Shown: piece after piece, positions 25,363-35,900 of the stretch
Layout of the letters: each line of letters starts with the position of its first letter
How positions within the stretch are numbered: position 1 is the stretch's first letter
From: Hirudinaria manillensis
Taxonomy: Eukaryota > Annelida > Clitellata > Hirudinida > Hirudinidae
Length of the DNA: 64,000 nucleotides
Reading direction: 5' to 3'
NCBI GenBank assembly: GCA_034509925.1
Contig: CM067529.1
Location: forward strand, 10,054,501 to 10,118,500
Notes under the pieces: model-generated
What the model was told of the DNA's origin: nothing
Databases searched by the model: none
Seen by the model: the letters and a program-made list of their open reading frames with translations, nothing else
Made by a program: the position numbers and the translations under genes

Positions 25363-25730
25363 CGCTAAATTAATATGGATCCAATTTTATTTGCACCAAA
25401 TACATTTTCACGTATTTCGGCGGCTTGTATGTTGGAACTTGATCCAAATTCTCGCAAACTTCCGTATAAAAAATACCTGTCCACACGCGACTGACGTGTG
25501 GCTTACCTAAAGCGATTATGTAACTGACAAATTTAGTTGTTCGTAAATGATCTTTTAAGAAAATTTAATTCGTTAAATTAATATGGAACTCAATTTTATT
25601 TCAACCAAATCCATATTCACATATTTCGTTGGCAAATATACTAGCACCTGATCCAAATTCTCGCGACACGTCTGAATAAAAAATATGTCCACACGTGGCT
25701 TGACGTGTGGCATACCTGAAATGGTGCAAT
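25363..25730 (-). repeat. Tandem ~160-bp duplication with a conserved minus-strand open frame
   Basis: Copy 1 is about 25363-25520 and copy 2 about 25571-25730. Both read through the same order of blocks, including a conserved 7-bp inverted repeat CCACACG..CGTGTGG (25481-25501 and 25689-25710) with different loops. On the minus strand both copies stay open, from GGT at 25507 to TAA at 25372 (45 codons) and from GGT at 25716 to TAA at 25575 (47 codons). They share PHV, ENLDQV and KYV-x-M-x-LV-x-IKL. They may be duplicated terminal exons of a small unrecognised gene or a duplicated regulatory element. No protein family is recognised. Confidence 0.6.
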
Positions 25731-26055
25731 TAAGCTGATCAGAAATAATAATTTAAGAAAATTTTAATCATACAAAGAAGAGGTAAAAGTTCCAAAGCTG
25801 AGAGACTTCTAACATTTCTGTGCAAAAGTAGCGGGATTTTTTTAACAAAGAAATGTTTATTTTTGTTACAAAATGTTTGTAATCTTTTAATTGTAACTCA
25901 AGTATCCCCCAGGTAGAATTAAGCTATTTGTACCGTTATAAGATCAATAACGGTGATTAGTACCTGTGAGTAACATTATATTGAAGCTAACACTGTAACA
26001 AGTTTGAAAAAAGTTGAATACCGTTTGCCAGCATTGCGTTTGAAAGTTTTCCAAA

Positions 26056-26736
26056 ATGGATTCAGATGGTAACATTAAAAGTGACATCAGATTAGGCGAC
26101 ATGATTGTGGACATCCTGTCCAGCAATCCTAAGGGCTTGACCGTCAGTCAAATATACGCCCTCATCAACAGAAACAAGATCTTCGATCCTGCGGACAATT
26201 CTTGGAAGGGAAATGTTAGGCATATACTGTCAAAGAAGAAGTACTTTCTCAAATCAGATCATAAAGAATCATATAAACGCGGGAGATTCTGGATATTTGA
26301 CAGAAAGCAATACAACAAATCGAGACAGGTAAATTATTATAAATTACAACTTATTATCCAATCCTTTCGGTCGAAGTTTAATCACGATGTTCCTTTTTTT
26401 CAGCGCCAAGGTCTACCAGTCGATTCTCCTGACATTTCAAATCCATCTCAGGAGAATGTGATTGCTGATTACCAATCGTTTAATGCATTGCCTTCATTCA
26501 CCTTCAATGAACCTATTTATAACCAAGAGAACATCAACGCAAACATTTTCCCCGGTACTTGGAATTACAAAACATCAGATTATGGACAGTTCTACGTTTC
26601 TGGTGTAGAACAGTATGGAACAACTTCGTACTTCAACTCAGGTCTTCCTCCGTTGTATAATCCCTCGCTGTTTTATTCCTATTCCTTTCAAGACAAGTAT
26701 TACGAAGGCCATTATTCGCATTCAACTAATGTTTAA
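26056..26736 (+). CDS. Divergent fork-head-like DNA-binding protein, copy 1
   Basis: Two exons, 26056-26328 and 26404-26736, encode 201 residues. Residues about 9-88 form a winged-helix domain of fork-head type: LTVSQIYALI (H2), W-KGNVRHILSKK-YF (recognition helix H3), then KRGRFWIFD (wing strands). The canonical N-terminal KPPYSY is absent and H3 differs from the usual NSIRHNLS. The tail is rich in Tyr, Asn, Ser and Pro, as in a low-complexity transactivation region. It is presumably nuclear; targets are unknown. The 75-bp intron is a multiple of three without a stop, so retention would add 25 residues. AATAAA is at 26754-26759. This is the first of three tandem paralogues. Confidence 0.85.
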   Translation: MDSDGNIKSDIRLGDMIVDILSSNPKGLTVSQIYALINRNKIFDPADNSWKGNVRHILSKKKYFLKSDHKESYKRGRFWIFDRKQYNKSRQVNYYKLQLIIQSFRSKFNHDVPFFQRQGLPVDSPDISNPSQENVIADYQSFNALPSFTFNEPIYNQENINANIFPGTWNYKTSDYGQFYVSGVEQYGTTSYFNSGLPPLYNPSLFYSYSFQDKYYEGHYSHSTNV

Positions 26737-27562
26737 TAATATTTACAATTGGAAATAAAGTATTGTTACAAATTATAAAATCATTTTGAAAGTGATTCGT
26801 AAGGAGTTCATCGCTCTGTGGCATCGTGGCATCTTTAAAGTTGAAGCTTTGTTAGAAAAATCTGCACAAAAATGCAAATAACTTCACCAGAACAATTGTC
26901 GTCTCTTCTTGCCCGAAATTTCCCGAAAGTAATGCAATCATAATATTTGAAATGTCGGGTGTCGTGGACAGATATATATTTTTACTTTGGACAATCATAA
27001 GTCATTGTTCGAGCTATTTTGTCATAATAGAATGATGGTAGATGAAGATGACAGTTGTAATGAAATCTAATAAATGAAATGTTACTATATTTCTTCGAAG
27101 AAGATACCATCACTTAATTTTCATTTGTTCTATCAAAACTATCTGTGTAGTCCTGCCGTCTAGCGACAATTTTTCATGAATTATTTTCAATAAAACATCA
27201 TTTTGTTGTTCGTGCTCCATAGAGTCGATGAAAGAATGTTTGTTTGTTTTTTTTACACTGTCATTAACTTTTAAAACTTGAAAAGGTTCATCATTTTGTT
27301 TCTAACAGCCACAAGGAATGTTAGCTGGACTCCAAAAAGTAACATCTTTGATAACGAAAAGACAGTCGAAGCAGGTGTGTCGTTATGCAACAATTTCAAA
27401 GTTTCCCCAGCTGTGACGTCATGCAAATGATCAGTACAGGTGAAGGCGTAACCTGCGAGGTGATGGCTGGCACCAATGCTTGCAAACACTGGACAAAAGT
27501 TAGTCGAGGTCCCAACATACCTTGGAGCGGACGCCAGAAGGAAGTTTGTTGTTTTGTTAAGG

Positions 27563-28410
27563 ATGGCGAGTGCTGCTGATGGAAGAAACGATATCAAACT
27601 TACGGGATTATTGATCGAGATACTTTCAGAGCATCCGGGAGGAATGGCCGTCAATCAGATTTACAATTTCCTGAGCAAGCACGATAAGGCGTTCGACCTA
27701 TCGGATAAAAAATGGCAGGGAAATGTTAGACATATTTTATCAAAGAAAGCTTACTTTAAAAAGACTAACCGCAAGGAACCAACTCAGAGAGGCAGGTATT
27801 GGATATTCGATCAGAAAGAGTATACACGTGCCAAACAGGTTAGACTTCATTAATACACAAAAAAATAGTTTGCTGATTAATACATTCACTATTTGACGAA
27901 TAATAATTACAGAGAGCAAATATGTCTGACAGTTTTCTCCCTAGTAGCATGAACAGTTCTCAGCTAATGTCGGGCTTCCACCAAGCTCAGAATGTCTCTT
28001 ATAATCAACCCGTCTATCCTGGTACTTTGGAAAGCAACTCGACTTCACAACAGTTGCCTTCGTTCCAAGAAAACGATTCTTGGAGTAACAATTACGACAT
28101 TAACCAGTCCGACAGCATTGCCAACACTCAAAGGCATTATTTACCACAGCACATGGAGCAGAATTACTATTCGAACCCCTCCATCATAAACTTCAATTTT
28201 GGTCCAAGTAACTTCTGGAGTCCCGGTTACCACCAAAGACCATCTTTGAGCGCCCCGACTGTTTCATCGCCTCAGATGGGTAATCATCTTGCTCTGCAAC
28301 GGTTCAACCCATCTTACCAGCAATCTTCTTCCGATAATTACCCTAACAATGAAACTTATTTTCCGATTAACTGGAACTTCAACAACAACGAGAGCCAACA
28401 ATATCCCTAA
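27563..28410 (+). CDS. Divergent fork-head-like DNA-binding protein, copy 2
   Basis: Two exons, 27563-27838 and 27913-28410, encode 257 residues. The start is placed at ATG 27563 because it gives MAS, as in the third paralogue; the frame is open further upstream. The domain runs from about residue 10 to 90: MAVNQIYNFL, W-QGNVRHILSKKAYF and QRGRYWIFDQKEY. It has the same intron position (after the codon CAG) as its neighbours. The tail is rich in Ser, Asn, Gln and Tyr, like a disordered activation domain. The protein is clearly more diverged from copies 1 and 3 than they are from each other. AATAAA is at 28489-28494. Function is inferred only from the domain. Confidence 0.85.
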
Positions 28411-29777
28411 CTTCTCGAAAAAATCTCGAATAATGGAAGCCTACTGGAACATTTTATGCAACTTTTTATGGCAATTATTTTTTAAATCAATAAAAAAATC
28501 CTGCAAATGATTTTAGTAAGGTTTGCGTCGAAAGGAATTTTATTATTTCTTGGAAACATTTAACTATTTTGTTACGATTTGCAAGTAAAACATATTTCCA
28601 TACGTCACTGTTTCAGTTTCAATTTCACAGTGAGATGGTAAGTAATTGCAAATTAAAATATGATTTTCGTAGTTCAGTGTTTTGCAGACTGAAAAACAAT
28701 CAAACAAGATGGAGGTGATGATGAGAGGTAAGAGAATATGAACCATTATCTGAAGTTATGAAGGAAATCAATTCCCAGATTTTGTAAGTAAATACTAAAA
28801 ATATTTAAAAAATATATTTTCGTATTTTTCATTTCGAATTATTTTATTTTAAAACAAATAGGAACTGGAAATTGAAGAAGAAAAAGGATATTCCGCTGAA
28901 ATTAACATCATCTATGATAAGAAAGCATTTTTAAAGTTCCCTTTTAGTATGACATGTATTTGATCGTTTGACTTTTTGTGTCATCCTATGCAAATAGTAA
29001 CGCAAATGTTACAATATTATTGCAAATCTAATAATGATAATATATAATTGGAATAACAATAATACTGCTATTACCCCCGTAACGGTGACTGTTATGTAAT
29101 TTTATTGAAAAGGTATGCCCTTCGGCGAAACGAGAGAGACGTTGCATAATACGGAGGTTATGAAAATTTGGCTCAGCCTTTGCAAATAAAACCTATCTTT
29201 ATAAATAGATGGCGGGCCCAAATTGGGCTATCATTAAATGTGTTTAAAAATTAAAGTCGTTTAAAATTTACTCGATTTTGGTACAACGTTTGACACAATA
29301 CTGATCGATGTCCGAATCGATTTTATCAAACTGTCGTATAGCACTTTGCCGGGGTACCAATTAACAACCTGTAATCACCTGATTATCAAGGTGATTTTAC
29401 AAATGAAAATGTAAAAATGGGACTTCAACAATAACATCGAGGGCAGAATTTTAGCCCAAATGTTATCATGTTTTATTAGCAATAAACCTATTTCCAATCC
29501 TCTGAAATAGGTCCTTTATTTTAAAAATAAAAACCTTTTTAAAATCTAAAATCATGATTTTTGGACTAACGTCTATTAGCGGCACGTGCCAATCGTGTAA
29601 CGACGGGCTTGCACAAGGATTGCACAATTATAAGCGTGTCGGAATTAGGACTAGCAATAGTGCCACTTTGGTAATTGGTACACGCGGGAACAGGTGCGTT
29701 GGGCAAAATCATCTTCAAATAGCAGCTTTCAAAAAGGACTTTGTTATTCTCGTCAATAGTTCGTCTGGGTTAATAAA
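28411..29777. other. Intergenic between fork-head copies 2 and 3
   Basis: The 3' end of copy 2 and the upstream region of copy 3. An unrelated open frame runs into the copy 3 start region (from 29554), but it has no recognisable content. No repeat of note. Confidence 0.5.
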
Positions 29778-30475
29778 ATGGCTTCAGGAGATAAAGGTGA
29801 CATCAGATTATGCGAAATGATTGTGGACATCCTGTCCAGCAATCCTAAGGGCTTGACCGTCAGTCAAATATACGCCCTCATCAACAGAAACAAGATCTTC
29901 GATCCCGCGGACAATTCTTGGAAGGGAAATGTTAGGCATATACTGTCGAAAAAGAAATATTTTCTCAAATCAGATCATAAAGAATCATACAAACGCGGGA
30001 GATTCTGGATATTTGACAGAAAGCAATACAATAAATCGAGACAGGTAAATTATTATAAATTACAACTTATTATCCAATTCTTTCGGTCGAAGTTTAATCA
30101 CGATGTTCCATTTTGTAGCGCCAAGGTCTACCAGTCGATTCTTCTGACAACAGAAGTATATTTAATGAGAGTACAATTGTTGAGCAAAACTCTTTCAATG
30201 CATTGACTTCATTAAGCTGCAATTCCTCCACCGTTTATAATTTCCAATTCCAAGAGAGCGGCATAAACGCTTTTCCAGAATTTACAAATTATTATAACTT
30301 AAATCAAGGTCTATTTTATCTTCCTACCTATGGATCATCTTCAGACTTCAGCACGATTTACCCCGATCTCAATCCTTACTACAGCGAAACCATCTATAGT
30401 CAGGCTCCTGTCTTTGGATGGAATTCATATAGTGATGGTATCCAAACATTAAACTGTTACGTCAATACATCGTAA
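29778..30475 (+). CDS. Divergent fork-head-like DNA-binding protein, copy 3
   Basis: Two exons, 29778-30044 and 30119-30475, encode 207 residues. From GTGACATCAGATTA (29798) through exon 1 and most of the 74-bp intron it is almost identical in DNA sequence to copy 1. The predicted domain is the same: LTVSQIYALI, W-KGNVRHILSKKKYF, KRGRFWIFD. After RQGLPVDS in exon 2 the two proteins diverge into different Ser/Asn/Tyr-rich tails. Intron retention here would shift the frame, unlike in copy 1. AATAAA is at 30700-30705. It is likely a nuclear DNA-binding factor with the same specificity as copy 1 but different partners (inference). Confidence 0.85.
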
Positions 30476-32937
30476 CGAATCGAATATATTGGCTTTAAAT
30501 TGTGGTTGCATTGAGGAGTTTATCGGAGATCGTTCTGAGAGCAGGAGGGTATTTAAGTCACGTTCGGGTATTAAAAGAGATATGAATTTCAGGCGTATGG
30601 TTTATGCATTCATCTTAGGAAAAGCAGTTCTGCCACAATTTGATCATTTTGGACTGTGGAAGGGTGTATTTATATGATAAATTAAATTAAATTTTGTCTA
30701 ATAAAACCATTTATGTAAATAAAATAAATGCTAAGAAGACCATATTTTGGACATGCATGTTATTTTTCCAATAATAATAGTATTAATAATAATAATAATA
30801 ATTCGGTTCTTTAGAGTGGCACATGTCCGGTGGACTTCAAGGCCACTGAAGGGAGGGTGAGGATCCAAAATGCTATTCATGTGCTTTTGCCGATTTGTTG
30901 AACAGTTATGTCAAGGCAGACATTGAATTTAAGATAAACCATGATTGTTGTCAGGGCTAAGAATTGAAGTTAGATAATGAGTCTGACTATTGACTCTTGT
31001 CGACTGATAATTTAAGGGTTTTGTCTCTAGTTGGCGATTACTGCTTACGCCTACTTAATATACACGATTTAAAAAAGTACACATTAATTACTATTTTAAC
31101 AATCCTATTATTATTATTATTATTCGGGAGTGACGCGGTTTTATTTCTAGGTATAAATTACTCTAGGGTTACTCTGGGGATGGAACTATAAGGTAGGAAG
31201 GTAGAACAACCAAGATTGACATGAGATAAGTGAGGGCTGTCGTTTAAAACATCATAATTCCCATAATTAAGAACAGAGATGTTATAAATCTCCCCAAAAA
31301 CGTTGAAATTCAGAATTAATAACAAAAATACGGTCGTTCGAAAATCAGCCACTTGAGCCATAACGGCCAAAACTCCAGGCATCTGGTTGTTTAACCAATG
31401 GAAAGGTTTTTCCCGAACGAGAGTTTACTAATTTAGATTATACGAATGTGTTTAGGTGAATACAAATTTTTATGTTCCTTTAAAATTCAACTTTGCTTTT
31501 GGAATAAATTAAATAGATTTTTATTTTTATTCTCATCAATTAGGGAGTGCATAAGATCTTCCTAGGTACATAGGTATTAATCACTAGGAAGTAACACTGA
31601 AGTGTGGTTGTGAGACACCGCTCTCCTTAGCAACAACAAATTATCTTTTGCACTACGTCAATTACATTAATCAGGTCGACACAGCAACATCACTGAACGT
31701 AATAAACAGACCCGAAACGAACGTAATTTTGGAGACTCTTTTCGTGCCCCCGTTCCCATCTGCTGATGTTTACGTTCTCCGACGAAGGAGACAGTTAATC
31801 GATATAAAACTAAACGTCCAGAAGGTGCGAGCAGATTGCTTTCTCGAGAAGGGGAGATCTGTTTCAGTTGAAACGCTTCTTGGATCTCCAACTACACAAC
31901 CACCACCATGTGACCAACCAACCATTCAAATGCCTCCTAATTTAAAATAATCTGTTTGAAAATCATTGGGAACCTGAATTATCAAAGTGATCAAAGCAAG
32001 ACATTAGACTACAATTTCCAACCTGATTGTTCCGATTGTTGTTGAATGGTTCAAAGAATGCCGACAAACACGAGAGGGAATGTGTCAACTCTTCATTGAT
32101 ACAAAAAAGACCTCAATGCTGACAAATATCTCAACACGATCCGAGACTTGAATGAAATCTTGTGCATCATCATTAAAAAAATCATGATCAAGCTTCCTTT
32201 TCATGCAATGTGGTCATCTCAGAGAACAATTAGTTATAACACTTGATTATAGAATCGCTACAACTTCAGAGAGAGAGAGAGAGACGGAGACGGAGAGAGA
32301 TGGACCGAACATTGCACGGAAAAAAAATCGGCAGGTTGTGTGTAAGCATCGAGCAAAACACAAAAAAAAAATCAATTTTGGATCGGTTAGGTTTGAAATG
32401 TCAATCGACCTCGTCTACCTTGCACATAAATCACGATCAAGCTTTCTTTCTCATCCAGAATTAGCGTGAAACAAAATTAATGAATGAATGAACGAACGAA
32501 CGAACGGACGAACGAACGGATGAAAGAAAGAATTGAAAAGACAGTAAATAATATTTTACAAATAAAACGTTGAAAAAATCATTCGTCAAAAAAGATTCCA
32601 AGCAGAGAAATGCAAACAGATCACAGGTCGCTTGACTCCTCCTCCTCCTGTCACCAGGGCAAGTCATAAAGCCAAGCGACTAACGACATCATGAGCACAA
32701 CAAAGAAAGTGACCTCTCGAGAAAAGATTGTAAAGGAAATAAATTCTCAGAGTATTCTTGGGAGAAGGAGGGACCGACCATAAATAACAAAGTAGTAGCC
32801 ACAAAAAAATAAAACTTCTTGTAGCCTGTGAACGTCGCCAGAGATCGGGAACGTCGTTGTCGTCTGCCGATTCGTCGTGGAAAAAAAAGCGATTTTAACG
32901 GGCGGTGGCGGCATTCCCAGAGGGATTCAGAGGGTTT
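30476..32937. other. Intergenic between the fork-head cluster and SPTLC2, no gene seen
   Basis: It contains a short (AAT)n at 30770-30800, a GA-rich run at 32268-32300 and an AACG-type tetranucleotide run at 32478-32525. A 100-codon frame at 31648-31950 has no recognisable domain or splice partner and is not called. Confidence 0.5.
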
Positions 32938-35900
32938 TCAAACGCTTCTCCTTGATGGGAATGTGCGGATATCTAGAGCGGAGAGATATAGGAGCATCGT
33001 GAACGAAAATAAACGAAATATAAGAAAGAAAATAATATAATATAATAAAATAATATATGAAAGAAAATCAATTAATTTATTTAAGAGGTGATTTAAGGTT
33101 TCCAACCTCTTCCTGAAGCTCGGTTCGTCCTCCGAGAAGGGAACCACCGTGAGTTTTGAGTATTTCAGAGAGAGTAGATCCCCCACTTCGCTGATGATGT
33201 CCAGTGCCTGAAAGAAAAGAAACGGATGTCATCGTCATGAGTCACCAAGAATGTCATCGAAGCGACTACAAAAGCAACAACAACAACAACGACTGCAACT
33301 CACTTTGTCAATCATTTCCTTGGTGTGGGCACCTGACAGGCAGAATCTTGCCCTGGACTCGATGATGGGCGTCGCGGGAAATCCGACCACCACGGTGGCG
33401 AGACCCCTCTTCAAGCACTCTCTACTGAAAGCCCTGCATGAAAGAAAAGAAAAAAAAAAGAGTCATAAACACGTCCTTATCGATAATTCACGGCTCTTTT
33501 AAACGACAGAAACGAGGTCTCGGGTTTGTCGTTCTTTTCTTCCCTCGTTCACTCACGCTATCTTGGCAGGACAGAATATCAGGAGGGGAACGACGGGAGA
33601 GTCCACGTTGCCGTAGATGATGAAGCCCATCTCGTGAAGTCGTCTCCTGAAGTACCTGGAGTTCCAGGCCAGTTGACCCAAACGATTCTGACCTGTCGGG
33701 GAAAAGTTCAAAATTTAAACGTACCTTAGAATACCATTGATACTTGAGAAGACACATGATGCTAGAGAAAACATGATAGTAGAGAAAATATGATACTAGA
33801 GAAAACACTTCTCTACTAGAGAAAACATGATACTAGAGAAAACACATGATACTAGAGAAAACATGATAGTAGAGAAAGTGTGATACTAGAGAAAGTCGAC
33901 GGACGTACCTTGGAGGGCATCGACTCGGCCCATGATGATGCGCATGGACGAAATGATTTGCTGGGCGACAGGTGGTGACATGCTTGGAGCGTAGCAGGCG
34001 CTGTGGGACTTGAGTCGGATGTGATCGATTACTTTCTGTAAAAAATATTTCAATTACGACGTAACAAACGTTCCTTTTTTTTACTGTAATAGATCTCTAA
34101 TTAATTAATAATATATAAATTAATTAGTATATAAATGAATTATAATTAATTAATAATATGTAAATGGATTATAATTAATTAATGATATATAAATAAATTA
34201 TAATTAATTAATAATATATAAATAAATTATAATTAATTAATTAATATGCGAAGCATGAATTCTTAATGAGGTTTCTGGCGTCTGGGATCCGAGAATGCTT
34301 GATTTTTTAACGATCAATGAACGTTATGGAGGTTCAACTGTTGTATACAAAATGAGCAGAAAGTAATTTTCATAATTTCATTGATTTAATTATTCGGGAA
34401 TTAAAATAACATTTTATTAATTATTTCATTAAAATAACATTAAATTATGGACTGTTATAGAAACTGAGAGAACAAAAAATCCAGCTTTTAGAATGAAATT
34501 ACTTTAATTAGAGGCAATATTTTTGATATTATTATTTAATGTTTTTTATTTAATTTGTTTTTTTTTTAAATATTTTTTATTTAATTTGTTTTTTTTTAAT
34601 ATTTTTTATTTACTGTTATATTTTTTTATTGACAAAGAAAGCTCTGCATTTGATTTCATGTTAACCATGAATAGGATCGTTAATGCCAGATAAGCACGAT
34701 AATTATAATAACAAAGATGATGACTTGAGCAACATAATCACATAATCATCATCATTGATGTTATCACATGAAACACTGAATGATATCAGATCAATGCCTC
34801 TTTTTAAAGCCCATAGTCACACTTTCTTATTTGAGACTGATTTCTCTCGAATCATTAAATTTTTAAACGTTAAGTCTCGGCCTATTTTCACCTACTTGCG
34901 TCATAGCCTGTTTATCAGAGCTGTTGAATGAGTGAGCGACAGAACAACTAAGGAACGAAAGAAAGAAAGAACAACAACAACGATGAATGTCCTGCCCACC
35001 TTCGAGCCTCCTATGTATCCTCCTGCCGACCCAAAACTCTTGGTGAACGTCCCCATCATGATGTCGACGTCCTTCGGATCGCAGCCCCAATAATCCACGA
35101 CGCCCCTGCCCCTCGGACCGAGGGCCCCGATGCTGTGCGCCTCGTCCAGGTACAGGTAGGCCTTGTATTTTTTCTTCAGTGCGATGACTTCGGGCAGCTT
35201 AATTATGGAGCCCTCCATGCTGTTTAATAATTTGAAATTAATAACTTTTTATCACCCATGGGTCTGATTCTCGTGAATCATCGAGAACGCGTTGTACATT
35301 ATTGATAAGGATGATAATGGCTGATTTACATGAAAACCTTGGGGTTTTCAGAATGCATGTTAGGAGTTAATATCAACAATTGATAACTGCACTGAGAGAG
35401 AGGTTTATCAAAAAAAGTTCAAACAACCAAAACCTTATATCAACTTATATCAAATGTCCAGAATCATTATCCCAGTTTAGAAGCATTTATAAATCTTAAA
35501 ACCAATCACTCAATCTTTTCTATTATAAACATTTCATTCTGATCATGGTTAATGTTCTTATCATTGTTGTGGTCATTGTTACTATTACTTAAAGTTAATC
35601 CAATCAGAAGCCATAATTTATTAATACATGTCAACTGACAACCAATCAAATATTTTGTTTATGCAAAACAATTCGAACAATTTGAACAATTCAAAGGATG
35701 TCTTACACTTGAGCTTCAAAGGGCTACTCAAATGAGAATGTTTGCATTCCTACCTGTACACCCCCTCGACGATGATTAGTATCTTCCTCCAAGGTCGATG
35801 AGTGCGAGGCTGTCCATCAATTATGTACTTCCTCAGCTTCTCTTCCAAGTCCTCCATGTCTGCAATTTACACTCGGATTGAATTTGACGCCCCGTCGAGC

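Noticed and set aside
27476-27562. In-frame upstream extension of fork-head copy 2
   Set aside because: The paralogue in copy 3 begins MAS at the equivalent place, and the extension shows no similarity to the other copies.
27271-27654. 127-codon minus frame overlapping fork-head copy 2
   Set aside because: It is antisense to the fork-head exon and has no domain of its own.
29554-29820. 88-codon plus frame ending inside fork-head copy 3
   Set aside because: It overlaps the start of copy 3 in a different frame, and the paralogues support ATG 29778.
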